The notes under the pieces: model-generated
What the model was told of the DNA's origin: nothing
Seen by the model: only the letters and a program-made list of their open reading frames with translations
The model's database searches: none
Program-made: the position numbers and the translations under genes
Part shown: piece by piece, positions 41,701-51,345 of the stretch
Layout of the letters: each line of letters starts with the position of its first letter
Position numbering within the stretch: position 1 is the first letter of the stretch
Assembly (NCBI GenBank): GCA_947632645.1
Contig: CANRQB010000001.1
Coordinates: forward strand, 1 to 64,000
Source of the DNA: an uncultured Clostridia bacterium
GTDB lineage: Bacteria; Bacillota; Clostridia; Christensenellales; UBA1242
Reading direction: 5' to 3'
DNA length: 64,000 bases

Positions 41701-44700
41701 TACGATTACAACGGCAACTTTTATATAGATATACAGGCGGGCAAATCGCTAACATTAGGTTATCAACTATCAGCAAATGGCCAAATAACCAATCCGGGCG
41801 TGTTTATATATGTTGTAAATCGCAGCTATAACACGGGCAGCACACAATACGAGGTTAGCTTAAATAGGGAAAGCGTATACATAGATGGCAATCGAATCAA
41901 TGCCATTTCAAGCGAGCAAAACCTTAGTTTAATTGTAGTGGCAAGCGATGTGCTGAGTGCCGATTTAGCGGGCAACTACGCTGATTTAAACCAAATTACA
42001 AGCAAATTTTTGAACCCTAATAACGAGGATATTAGTCCATACTTAAATGCCTACAAAATTATAGATTTGCACATAACCGACGGCAACAGCGAGCAAACAG
42101 CGTTTATTATAGATAGCGTGCAGGATTTTGAGGGTATTAACGATTATGCAAATCAAGAAAAATACTTTGTTTTGCTAAACAACTTAAACTTATCTAGCAT
42201 ATCTGCGCCAATAACACACTTTAAAGGGCATCTATTTAGTTTAAACGGATACAACTTTAGTTTGGCAGAACTTACCTTAAGTGCTAGCTTGCCATATCTG
42301 TTTGAAAGCATTTTAGAGGGTGCAAGTGTAAAAAACATTAATATACAAGCAAACTTTAACTACAACAATCTTAGCAATTTAAATCTTGGTGTAATAGCAG
42401 AAAATGCGGGCGAGCTAACCGATGTAACAATAAATTTTGCGGGCAGCGCCGTTTTAAATAGATCGGCAAATTTTGGTGCTCTTGTTGGCGAAAATAGGGG
42501 CACAATAACTTACACTTCGGCACGCACAGCAGCTAGCGGCAACATAAGTTTAAGCGGTGGCGGACAGGCAGTGTTTGGTGGCTTGGTTGGGCTTAACAGC
42601 GGCAGTGTTACTGGATATAAATATCAACCACAACAAAGCGAAAGTTATGTGGTGTTTGCCGATGGTTTATATAATGGTGCAACTGCAGATATTAGCATAA
42701 CCTCTAGCTTAAGCAACGCGGATAGCGCAGTTGGTGGCTTAGTGGGCAAAAACACAGGCAAAATTAATCAAGTGCTTGTGTGCGGCACAATAAACGCAAC
42801 AAATAATGTTGGTGGTATAATTGGCATAAATCAACTTAGTGAAAAATCTGCACAAATCACCTATAACCGAACATCAGAGGGCAACCATATATCCAACATC
42901 TCATTTGAGCCAAACGAGTTTGAAGTACAAAATGCAATCAGTCAAGTTATAATTGTTGGCAGCCAAAATGTTGGCGGTGTGGTAGGGCGCGATAGATTTG
43001 GTAGATATTATAATTGCGCGTATCAAATTTATCAGCCAAATAAGGTGGCAGTGTCGGGCAGCACAAATGTTGGTGGTTTTGCCGGGCAATCGGCAGATGG
43101 CTGGTTTAACTATTGCTATGTTTATAGCTATAGGTGGAACTATGCTAGCTTAAGCAATATTGGTAGCACTAGTGAAAACCCAGCCGACATAACTGGCGCA
43201 AATAATGTTGGCGGGCTAGTTGGACAGGGTAGTTCTAGTTGGAGTGAACCAGTGCCGGATATCGCTAACACAACCGCCGCCCTTATAATTGCAAACTGCA
43301 GCGTTAATGCCTATGTTGGCGCCTTGGATGCAAACACTTTAACCGCGGGCTTAATAAATATTCAAACCGATGCTAACCAGCAACACAGCGCTATAACAAA
43401 TGCTTACTTCCTAGGCAGATTGTCGGGTAAAATTGTTAGCGATAACCACAGTTTGGCGCTAACAAACATAGCAGATACAGCAAATTTACTTCCTTTTTAT
43501 GGCGATGTGTATTCTAAATACTTTAATCAATCAACCACTACTTCGGGCAACTATCCAACCGAATTTAATCCAGATACAGCCAGTGGCGATGTTTGGGACA
43601 TAGATAATAGCGGCGAAACTAATGATGGCAGAATTAATGGCGGCAATGCTTATTTAAAATTTAATGGCAAACCACTGTTTGAACTTGCACCAACCAGTGT
43701 AAGCGCATCCGCAATAGAAAAAGAAAATATATTTGGCGCATATAAGTTAGATGACCACACCATATATTTAAACTACTATAACTTTAACTTAGATGCCAAC
43801 GAGCCAAATTATCAAGACATTTATAACCGCTTGCAAGAGCAGTACAACACATATAACATATTAGAACTATTTAATTTAACCTGCTTGCCAAGCAACATAA
43901 AAGTGCTTCAACTAACCACAAACTCTACTGGCAACTGCATATATATTCAAAACGAAAAACTTATCGTTCGTGGGGTTGGCCAAGCACAAGTTACCTTTAC
44001 AAGTTTAATAAATCCAAACGCACAAGACAGCGTTAAAATTATTGTCGGCTATCCATTTGGCAATTCGTTTATGCTAAAAGAAAGCACAACTGCAATAGGC
44101 GAGCTGGAAAATTTTGGCGTGGGCAGAAACCAAACCAAAGAGGTTACTGTGTCTTTCAGCGGCAATTTGGGCTTAAGCGACCACAACAACAAAAAATATA
44201 GCTATCAAACTAACAGCGAGGTTAAATATATTGTGGTTGCAAGTTTAATTGAAGGCGCAACCGATAGCGAATTTGAAGATTTTGTTGCAAACAGTTTGTT
44301 TATTGGCGGCAAAAACCTTATTAAAGAGGGTGGCACATGGACTGCAAATGTTAGCAATTTAACCATAAATGTAAAAGCAGATTTTAAAGGGATAATTAAT
44401 ATTAAGGTGCAACCTTATATAGAAATTAGTTCTTATAATAAGCAAATAATCTATAGCACCACAAAACAATTTAATTTAACCACGCTTATTGGTGCCCGTG
44501 CCGTAGAGATGCAAACCAGAGGTGGTTGGGTGTATCCAAACACATCGCTAACCAAAGAAAATAGCTTTGAAGTGGATATCTTAACCGATTTTGCCTATAC
44601 GGAAGATCAACTGGATTTTGCGTTAGATAGCGAACTTAAAATATACATTTCCATCGATGGCGAACGCATAAATATAGGCAACATAAAGGATATAATCGAT

Positions 44701-47700
44701 TTTGAGCTGGATAGCTTGGGCAACAAACTTATTTCGTACGATGATAGTTTGCAAAAACAAACCATAAAATTTAAAATAAAATTTGCAAAATTCGAAGATA
44801 TTATAGCAGAGTACAATCTAGATAAATCTGCTGCACACATATTGCTATTTGAATTTGAAATAAACAATAAAATGGGTTGGGTGGCATTTAACCTTGCACC
44901 TCAACAAATATTTGATGTAAATTTAAGAAATTATGTTGTAGAAAATAACGAACTAGTGGAAAGCCCACTTTTATATCGTGGAAAATCGGGCGTGGTTATT
45001 ATAGATATGTATCCAAAAAATGGTTATTTTGACTTTTTGGAGATACGCGACATAACCCCAAATGCCGACACACTTATCCAATTTATTCAGGTAAATCACA
45101 ATTTGGTTAAAGACAACGTTAACATCGGCGACGATATAGAAACTGAGGATGGTCTGGGCATAGAGCTTAACAAAAATGCCTTTAATGCGGATGATAATAA
45201 AATTTATGCACTTACCCAAATATTAAATAATCAGTTAGAAATAGACCATCAAATAGAAGTGATTGCCTATGTTGGCAGCAGGGAAAATAAATTAAAAGTT
45301 GGCCGCAGTGTGCTAGAACTTACCATTAGGCTGCAACCTGAGTTAGAAGTGGATTATCTAAAACCAGACGGCTCTAAATATATTTCGGTAGACGAAAGCA
45401 AGCAGATGGATTCTAACGAAATTGCTTATGGCACTAATGTTGATTTTAGAACAATAACCCAATATGTGGATGGCTTGCGTGCCGAAATTAGTTTTACTAG
45501 CGACTATGGCTTGGGCGATGTTAATCAGTACTTTAATTTAGTTCAACTTAACAATGGCTATTTTAGGCTTAATAGCATCTTACGTGACGAGCGGCTTATA
45601 AATAAGGAAATAACCTTAAAATTTACTGGCGTGCGTGCAACCAACACGGGCGAGGAGATAACCACAGAAAGATCATTCAACTTAAAGATTGCAAGACTAA
45701 AGGTGTTTAATGTAAGCATACGCCAAAACAGCCATATGGTGGGCGATAGTTTAGAAGTGTATGGCAACTTTAACATTCCTATCGATTTAGAGTTCTATTT
45801 TGCGCCAACCGATGTTAGCTACTATATGTATCCAAACACCGAATTTAGGTTTAATAGCCAGTTTAACGACGATGGCGCTACATCACTTGTAAACATATTA
45901 AAAACGCTTAACGGGTTTAACGGCGACGAATTTGATGTGACAAGCATTTTAAGTTGGTACGGACAAAAGCAAGGAGAAACGGTTAAAGTTAACGAAGATG
46001 AGTTAATAGAAGGTGGCGAGTATGGTGTAGTTGTATCCAGAAGCGGAACAACTCCGCCACAAATAACAGTTAAATCCAACTACACTATAAGTTATTTGCA
46101 GCTTAAATTTAATTTGGTGGATGATAGCAATTACAACAAAATGGTGGCGGCTTTATCTGAGGAAGATAGCGTGGCCGAATTTGTTATTATTGCACGGCTA
46201 AACTTCCAGCGCATAACCCCTGTATTTGATGCAATACTAATTAAAAACAATGCCGATTTGCTAAACATGGCAGGTGCCGAAAGCCGATACATTTTGGGCT
46301 GCGATTTAACCTTTGACGAAAACAATCCATACACTCCGTTCGATTTGGATGTGGCTTCGTTTGACGGCAATGGGCATACAATTAATATTTCTGCCTTTAA
46401 TCTTTTAGACGGCAACACAATAAATGCTGGCTTGTTTACAAGCATATCTGCAACATCAGTTGTGCAAAATGTACAAGTGAATTATAACTTAGGCAAAATT
46501 TCAGTTGGGCGTCAACTATTCTCTACCGAAAGCGTGGCGCTTGGCAATCCAAATGGCAACTATGACGCTATCAATTTTGGCGGAATAGCGGTGCAAAACC
46601 ATGGCGTTATAACCAATTGCAAAGTGGTTGGCAGCACAATATTCAGCCAAGCAAACATCAATATAGCAGCAGTAATTAAACAAGATAACAAAAACATAAG
46701 TCCATTTAACATAGGCGGAGTGGCATACATCAACGATAGCAATGCCTTTATAACCAACACGATTAGCGAACTTAAAATTGCGGCAATGGCAAACACTGGT
46801 GCGCTGGTGCACACAAATAATGGCACAATAACCAGTTCGTACTACAATGCGATGGACGAGGCTGGGTTAATGTATATGTATCAAACCGAGCAAATAGATG
46901 ACGGCAGTGGCAACACAATAGCACTGGATGCAAACTCGGCTGGATTTGTGCTTAACAATAATGGCAGAATTGATATGTGCTATGTAATTTCGGGCAAAAC
47001 CACGTTTGATAATGGCAATATAGGCAACCTATCTGCCAATAACGATTTTGCTGGCTTTGTGTACAACAACAACAACGCTAGCATAACAAACTGCTACACA
47101 AATGTGGAATTAATGGGCAGAAGCGAAAGCCAATTTGCAGGGTTTGTTATCGATAACCGCAATGGCACAATACAAAATTGCTATAGTTATATAAATCAAG
47201 GTGAAAACCTAGATAGGCGCTATTTGGCATTTGTTCCAGCGGCCAACGACGGCGAGCTGATCAATTGCTACACAATAAGAAACAACGGCGCAAGGCCAGA
47301 GTACGATAGCAATAAAGTTACAACTATAAATAAAAACGAGCTGTATGGTTCGCAAGCGGATGCAAGCTTTGCAGGGTTTAGTTTTGGCGACCATAAGTCG
47401 GGCATCTGGCAAATGCAATTTAACGTGATTGCTTTGCCACAGCTATCCGCTACGCTAGAAACCATACCATTCACCCAGCAAGATGAACCAGACATACTAG
47501 AAACCGTTACTCACTATTATGGCTGGAAGGATATCGATCTTTACGAAGACGGCAGCAATGAAATTATTGTTAAAAACGATGGCAGCGAAAAAAACCCTTA
47601 TGTAATATACGACATACAAACCTGGAATGCCTATTTTGAATCAGATAACTATAAAAATGGCTATTATAGGTTGGTTGCAGATATTAACTTTAATGGAACT

Positions 47701-49626
47701 GCACCTTATACAAGCGGGGTAGAATTTTCTGGCAACATTCAGGGCAACGGGCTAACCATAAGCAACTTTGCGCTTAGCACCGAGCAGGATTTAAACTCTA
47801 TCGGTTTGTTTAGCGCCCTAAATGGCGAATATAACAACTACGATAACAACGCAATACGAAATCTAAACATAAAGGATGTTAGCATCTCGGCAATAAAAAC
47901 CCAGTCGGTGGGTGTGCTTGCCGGTGTTATATCCAACTACAAACTATACAACATCACACTAGATAGCACACAAATTTTGCTAGGTGAAAATGTGGTTGGT
48001 GGCTTAAGTGGCATCATCTCCAACCGATTTGATATCGAGCATATTTCGTCCAACATAAGTGCGCATAATGACTTTGCTGTTAAGCCGGGCAACTACGAGG
48101 TTTACACTTCTAGAATAAATGGACTAACACAAAATTTAAACAGAGTATACTATGCGGGCAGCGTGGCAGGTATTGTGGATGCAATTCCTGTTGGCACTAC
48201 GTTTGATATAACCAGTCGCAACACCACGGACGGCTATTCTATAAGGGATATATCCGTTGCGGGCGATATAACCCTTATATCCAACACGGTAGGTGGGGCG
48301 TTTGGCTTAATTAACGAATACACCAACCTAACCGATGTTATAGTAAATTTAACTGAGGGCACAGGTAAACTGGCTGGCTATCAATATAGCGCGGGTGTGG
48401 TTGGTGAAAATCGCGGCGTTATAAAGGGCGCAACCTTTGAAAGTGCAAACGACCAAGTGTTTAACTCGGCGCGCGCAACGGCAGCCGGATTGGTCGGCTT
48501 AAATTTGGGTTACATTAAAAATGCTTCAACCAAATTTAACGCAATACGAACCAATTTTGAAAACAACAACTACCGCAATGTAAACACCATTCTTGCTGGC
48601 TTGGTTGGCAGAAATGCAGAAGGGTATATTGTGGATTCTAGCTTTGACGGAAAAATTATTTCGGCTTGGAGCAACCCTAACGAGGTTACTGCCGGCATAA
48701 TTGGCACGGATTACACGCTAAGCAGTTTTGTTGGCGAAAACGAAAATCAACAGGTAAACAACAGCGTGTTTAGCCCATACTCCAAGTTTACATATAACGA
48801 TCCAGACACAACGCTAAATAGCCATATAATAAATGTTAGTGTATCAAAAAATGCAGTGGATTTCTGGTTGGATAATTTAAATTACATCTATGATGTTAAA
48901 AGTGTCAGCGAACAAAATCCATTTGAAATAAAAACTGGCAGAGTGCTTGCTGCAGGAATTGGCTTAAAATTAACAAACGATAGCTATCCATCATATAGCG
49001 ACAATAACTATAACTTTGGTTTTGATTCTAACTACAACTTTGTTATGAATGCTACTTTAGAAGTTACAATGCCGCAATTTGGTGCGCTTCAAAACATTAC
49101 AATGTATAACGACGAAGTGTGCTCTACCCCTTATGCAAACATATTTAACTACACAACTAAGGATAACAAGGTGTACATCCTAAATGCGCTGGGTAGTTAT
49201 GTGCTTAGCTTTGACTATTTTGAAGCCAATAGCTACACCTGCGAGATGATGATTTTAGCAAACAATCTAGACATCAAGAAAATTTCAATTAAGGCAGTGG
49301 TTGAAAACACCGAAACACAAGTGCAAGAAACTAAAGATGTAATCATTTATAAAATTGCTACGACTTTGGTTAGCACTAGCGATTGGACATTTGTAATCTA
49401 TTCTAACTTATCCGAATATAAAGGTGCAAGTTATCAAACGAGTGTGGATTTGTTCTTTGTTGGCAGCATTACAGACGAAAATATTTCGGGTGCAACAATA
49501 AATAAAAATCAATCTTCAGGCACAACATACGTGTTTGATGAACAAAAAGGAGAAGACCCTAATATAACTTCTAACATAACAATCACTACCACTTCGGGCA
49601 CTATTATTAACTTTAGATTTATGTAA
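38749..49626 (+). CDS. Giant GLUG-repeat surface lipoprotein, 3,625 residues
   Basis: Single uninterrupted frame of 10.9 kb. Start ATG 38749 follows AAGGGG; an upstream ATG-like start at 38722 is less likely. The signal ends in a lipobox (FSAC, Cys23). Residues ~25-1100 look like beta-sandwich extracellular domains. Three blocks of GLUG-type beta-helix repeats follow at about 1230-1560 (FGALVGENRGTIT, FGGLVGLNSGSVTG, VGGLVGKNTGKIN), 2530-2890 and 2950-3330 (VVGGLSGIISN, LAGLVGRNAEGYI). Each block opens with a YxVLxxDLxF-like strand and a 'xFxGNGHTI' turn. Few cysteines and many Asn, Asp, Ser. Probably a surface adhesin or glycan-binding protein; function not proven. Confidence 0.9.
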   Translation: MKKFNTILIVILALFCGVIFSACKNSYKFNVKFYLEDSQISQLNLYIDENDTTATQHLSVKFSHIKSSKIGPIEITIDQMGVASISTPVKSGTTFNFDVTALAPTSDANLIVRHLSSNKTAQIKLNIQKRSSKVVNLNKTYVVEIPSEGVKTSYINTKQLLNYNGTERVYFALANNSTLPAGITPVYEEVEGKSVIAGFNVPSQTVATSQDSSDVLLNPVFYIPNYYNQTQTDMVIHLKFLNLLSKDKINLQINNSAQNYKSDAYQTLYEQNKPIMLLYNDENFKTITAKFSFNAALTDYNKYYKAPTLVANNGQNANSFSLAPAGEDNSYNISAQSVADASVINFVFNPNEQYVGDIVPFNTGIQLSSSKRATDVEVRMDDSAVADEDLNYINIFDKYYDASYGEKLGAKFNFVPQNGAIEEFDFMRITIPMGMLFNENNIYSQHEFDLIGNETFSGLIESDDRLQTNNNLLQIYLKNQPMRFYLDSYLGRLVSEVYSRDDNIFIKYCKNTSGGNADTLNMSVENVYKYMGSSYDAGYAYFNNSSAISSCNITFSAQEGVQSVIIKAGFSSNGLVTFYDGDVNQISIARSDERQYALKINSVLGGLGAPILNTKFNVSILPKNDQDNLVKLKIGDNGEEKTQLEYNYTSASASDTRQFLYLSLSGADLGYYNLTISHANGYTLTIPLFVYDEVSASDLSYTLQTTSGLDFANEDENYLADYLVPADENRKLGLFIENNNKLGLKLNLDQTSQPFYSFQLDFGMEYSSHEVPTTNRQARDFVTTQNFSNQDMQDYNSAFGNFITFKTNANGEAGYFENGKNYVIATIKIKRNFSFDNIISNPVAQSEYTQQKQIRFYIYKKFNKNLLTLQFSNRDIFFNDYLAYGLQEQSTTDLTLSYQADADIWNYVDEVVWSCDREVEQGTSYQLTNTNNNSIQIQFLQHTLNNYFTFIATITQFGVSSSVASSIQVKTPVVTTDLLVDDVSYDYNGNFYIDIQAGKSLTLGYQLSANGQITNPGVFIYVVNRSYNTGSTQYEVSLNRESVYIDGNRINAISSEQNLSLIVVASDVLSADLAGNYADLNQITSKFLNPNNEDISPYLNAYKIIDLHITDGNSEQTAFIIDSVQDFEGINDYANQEKYFVLLNNLNLSSISAPITHFKGHLFSLNGYNFSLAELTLSASLPYLFESILEGASVKNINIQANFNYNNLSNLNLGVIAENAGELTDVTINFAGSAVLNRSANFGALVGENRGTITYTSARTAASGNISLSGGGQAVFGGLVGLNSGSVTGYKYQPQQSESYVVFADGLYNGATADISITSSLSNADSAVGGLVGKNTGKINQVLVCGTINATNNVGGIIGINQLSEKSAQITYNRTSEGNHISNISFEPNEFEVQNAISQVIIVGSQNVGGVVGRDRFGRYYNCAYQIYQPNKVAVSGSTNVGGFAGQSADGWFNYCYVYSYRWNYASLSNIGSTSENPADITGANNVGGLVGQGSSSWSEPVPDIANTTAALIIANCSVNAYVGALDANTLTAGLINIQTDANQQHSAITNAYFLGRLSGKIVSDNHSLALTNIADTANLLPFYGDVYSKYFNQSTTTSGNYPTEFNPDTASGDVWDIDNSGETNDGRINGGNAYLKFNGKPLFELAPTSVSASAIEKENIFGAYKLDDHTIYLNYYNFNLDANEPNYQDIYNRLQEQYNTYNILELFNLTCLPSNIKVLQLTTNSTGNCIYIQNEKLIVRGVGQAQVTFTSLINPNAQDSVKIIVGYPFGNSFMLKESTTAIGELENFGVGRNQTKEVTVSFSGNLGLSDHNNKKYSYQTNSEVKYIVVASLIEGATDSEFEDFVANSLFIGGKNLIKEGGTWTANVSNLTINVKADFKGIINIKVQPYIEISSYNKQIIYSTTKQFNLTTLIGARAVEMQTRGGWVYPNTSLTKENSFEVDILTDFAYTEDQLDFALDSELKIYISIDGERINIGNIKDIIDFELDSLGNKLISYDDSLQKQTIKFKIKFAKFEDIIAEYNLDKSAAHILLFEFEINNKMGWVAFNLAPQQIFDVNLRNYVVENNELVESPLLYRGKSGVVIIDMYPKNGYFDFLEIRDITPNADTLIQFIQVNHNLVKDNVNIGDDIETEDGLGIELNKNAFNADDNKIYALTQILNNQLEIDHQIEVIAYVGSRENKLKVGRSVLELTIRLQPELEVDYLKPDGSKYISVDESKQMDSNEIAYGTNVDFRTITQYVDGLRAEISFTSDYGLGDVNQYFNLVQLNNGYFRLNSILRDERLINKEITLKFTGVRATNTGEEITTERSFNLKIARLKVFNVSIRQNSHMVGDSLEVYGNFNIPIDLEFYFAPTDVSYYMYPNTEFRFNSQFNDDGATSLVNILKTLNGFNGDEFDVTSILSWYGQKQGETVKVNEDELIEGGEYGVVVSRSGTTPPQITVKSNYTISYLQLKFNLVDDSNYNKMVAALSEEDSVAEFVIIARLNFQRITPVFDAILIKNNADLLNMAGAESRYILGCDLTFDENNPYTPFDLDVASFDGNGHTINISAFNLLDGNTINAGLFTSISATSVVQNVQVNYNLGKISVGRQLFSTESVALGNPNGNYDAINFGGIAVQNHGVITNCKVVGSTIFSQANINIAAVIKQDNKNISPFNIGGVAYINDSNAFITNTISELKIAAMANTGALVHTNNGTITSSYYNAMDEAGLMYMYQTEQIDDGSGNTIALDANSAGFVLNNNGRIDMCYVISGKTTFDNGNIGNLSANNDFAGFVYNNNNASITNCYTNVELMGRSESQFAGFVIDNRNGTIQNCYSYINQGENLDRRYLAFVPAANDGELINCYTIRNNGARPEYDSNKVTTINKNELYGSQADASFAGFSFGDHKSGIWQMQFNVIALPQLSATLETIPFTQQDEPDILETVTHYYGWKDIDLYEDGSNEIIVKNDGSEKNPYVIYDIQTWNAYFESDNYKNGYYRLVADINFNGTAPYTSGVEFSGNIQGNGLTISNFALSTEQDLNSIGLFSALNGEYNNYDNNAIRNLNIKDVSISAIKTQSVGVLAGVISNYKLYNITLDSTQILLGENVVGGLSGIISNRFDIEHISSNISAHNDFAVKPGNYEVYTSRINGLTQNLNRVYYAGSVAGIVDAIPVGTTFDITSRNTTDGYSIRDISVAGDITLISNTVGGAFGLINEYTNLTDVIVNLTEGTGKLAGYQYSAGVVGENRGVIKGATFESANDQVFNSARATAAGLVGLNLGYIKNASTKFNAIRTNFENNNYRNVNTILAGLVGRNAEGYIVDSSFDGKIISAWSNPNEVTAGIIGTDYTLSSFVGENENQQVNNSVFSPYSKFTYNDPDTTLNSHIINVSVSKNAVDFWLDNLNYIYDVKSVSEQNPFEIKTGRVLAAGIGLKLTNDSYPSYSDNNYNFGFDSNYNFVMNATLEVTMPQFGALQNITMYNDEVCSTPYANIFNYTTKDNKVYILNALGSYVLSFDYFEANSYTCEMMILANNLDIKKISIKAVVENTETQVQETKDVIIYKIATTLVSTSDWTFVIYSNLSEYKGASYQTSVDLFFVGSITDENISGATINKNQSSGTTYVFDEQKGEDPNITSNITITTTSGTIINFRFM

Positions 49627-49652
49627 AGGCAGGCCATATGGCTTGCTTTTTC
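49624..49652 (+). terminator. Terminator of the giant gene
   Basis: AAAGGCAGGCC-ATAT-GGCTTGCTTTTT, an imperfect stem with T run; its end touches the -35 box of the next promoter. Confidence 0.8.
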
Positions 49653-49680
49653 TTGACAAAAATTTTAACTGTGATATAAT
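49653..49680 (+). promoter_or_regulatory. Leaderless-type promoter of queH
   Basis: TTGACA (49653-49658), 16-nt spacer with TGTGA, TATAAT (49675-49680), 6 nt to the ATG at 49687. Confidence 0.85.
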
Positions 49681-49686
49681 ATAGGC

Positions 49687-50262
49687 ATGCAAAACTACAA
49701 CTCAATCTTTCATCAGCAGATTAACGGGCTTAAGGGTAAGCCCAAACTTTTGCTGCATGTGTGTTGTGCACCATGTTCTAGCGGGGTTATTAATAGGTTG
49801 GTTGATCATTTTGATATAACATATCTATATTACAATCCAAATATCTATCCGCTAAGCGAGTTCGAGTTAAGGAAACAGCAGTTTGATAAACTTGGCATAA
49901 AGGTGGTGGATTTGGGCTACAATCACGATGAATATCTAAAAAATGTGTCGGGCTTAGAACAGGCAAAAGAGGGCGGTGCGCGCTGCCAAAACTGCATAGA
50001 AATGCGCCTTAGACAATCGTTTATATATGCAAAACAACACGGATACGATTATGTGTCCACCACGCTTACAATCAGCCCGCATAAGGATTGCGAATTTATA
50101 AACCAAACGGGCAAAAAATTGCAAGAGGAGTATGGCGTTAACTATCTGTTTGCCGATTTTAAAAAAGAAAACGGATTTTTGCTTAGCACCCTAAACAGCA
50201 AAAAAGCGGGAATGTATAGGCAAACCTATTGCGGATGCGAATTTTCACTGCCTAAGCAATAG
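49687..50262 (+). CDS. queH: Epoxyqueuosine reductase QueH
   Basis: Iron-sulfur enzyme of the DUF208 family that performs the last step of queuosine synthesis, reducing epoxyqueuosine in tRNA. 191 residues. Cysteine motifs: HVCCAPCSS (about 24-32), GARCQNCIEMR (about 97-107) and YCGCEFS at the C-terminus (about 180-186). Also TLTISPHKD. No ribosome site; the promoter implies a leaderless mRNA. alr follows 45 nt downstream. It replaces the cobalamin-dependent QueG. Confidence 0.95.
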   Translation: MQNYNSIFHQQINGLKGKPKLLLHVCCAPCSSGVINRLVDHFDITYLYYNPNIYPLSEFELRKQQFDKLGIKVVDLGYNHDEYLKNVSGLEQAKEGGARCQNCIEMRLRQSFIYAKQHGYDYVSTTLTISPHKDCEFINQTGKKLQEEYGVNYLFADFKKENGFLLSTLNSKKAGMYRQTYCGCEFSLPKQ

Positions 50263-50307
50263 GCTTGTTTTTTTAACTAAAAATTTGCAAAAAAAATATA
50301 TAAATAT

Positions 50308-51345
50308 ATGCAAAACAAAATAGTGTTAAATGCAAATAATCTTATATATAATTTAAATTTAATAAAGCAGCAAAATCCATCTAGTTTGGTGTGCGCTATG
50401 GTTAAGGCAAACGCGTACGGACATGGGCTTAAGCAGGTTGTGTCTGTACTGAGTGGGCGGGTGGATTTTTTTGGTGTGGCAAATTCGTACGAGGCCAAAC
50501 TGGTAAAAAAATATACCGATACTAAAATATTAATTGTAGGCGCGCTAGATTATATTGGTGACGAGTTTTCTTACACCTGTTTTGATGTAGACGACGTTAA
50601 AAAACTAGCCAGTTTAAACAAAAACATAAACATCCACCTAAAGGTTAACACGGGCATGAATAGGTATGGATTTAAAACTATTAAATCGTTTAAAACTGCA
50701 CTGGAAATAATAAAAAACAGTGCGCTTAACTTGCAAGGGGTGTTCACTCACTTTGCCACTAGCGATAGCTATGTTAAAAACCAATATCTGCAGTTTAAAA
50801 AGTTTATGCGCGCAGCAAAAAGTTATGGTTTTAATCCCATTTTTCATGCGGACAACAGCGCGGTTAATTTAAAATTTAACCACAATTTAAACATGGTTAG
50901 GGTGGGCTTTAGTTTGTATGGGCTTGCTCCGCCAAACAAGCCGGTGTTTAATTTGCTTGCGCGCGTGCAGCAAATAAATAGCGTAAAAAAGGGTGAGCTG
51001 GTGGGTTACGATAGGCGCTTTACTGCAAGCAAACCTACCAATATAGCAGTGATAAGCTTAGGCTATGCCGACGGGTTAGATTTAAAATATATCGGCATGG
51101 ATATAAACATAAAGAACAGCCCATGCAAAATTGTTAATATCTGTATGGATTGCTGCATGTTGGATATAGGCAATTTAAAACTAAAAAAGGGCAGCTTAAT
51201 ATCCATAATAGGAAAAGCCAACCCAATAATCAACTATTCAAATTATATAAATACCAGCCCATATCAGGTTGCTTGCCATTTTGGTTGGGCACGTGCAAAT
51301 AGGCTACTCTCGCCCGTTGCCACGCACCATAAAAATCATAAGTAG
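50308..51345 (+). CDS. alr: Alanine racemase
   Basis: PLP enzyme interconverting L- and D-alanine for peptidoglycan. 345 residues. The PLP lysine is in MVKANAYGHG (about residue 33), and the catalytic tyrosine is in ISLGYADGLD (about 251); the C-terminal domain keeps GELVGYDRRFTASK and NICMDCCMLDI. It is a little shorter than the usual 370-380. The N-terminal ATG has no ribosome site; a weak TATATA box ends 5 nt before it. The last 42 nt overlap, on the opposite strand, the end of the zinc peptidase gene. Confidence 0.94.
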   Translation: MQNKIVLNANNLIYNLNLIKQQNPSSLVCAMVKANAYGHGLKQVVSVLSGRVDFFGVANSYEAKLVKKYTDTKILIVGALDYIGDEFSYTCFDVDDVKKLASLNKNINIHLKVNTGMNRYGFKTIKSFKTALEIIKNSALNLQGVFTHFATSDSYVKNQYLQFKKFMRAAKSYGFNPIFHADNSAVNLKFNHNLNMVRVGFSLYGLAPPNKPVFNLLARVQQINSVKKGELVGYDRRFTASKPTNIAVISLGYADGLDLKYIGMDINIKNSPCKIVNICMDCCMLDIGNLKLKKGSLISIIGKANPIINYSNYINTSPYQVACHFGWARANRLLSPVATHHKNHK

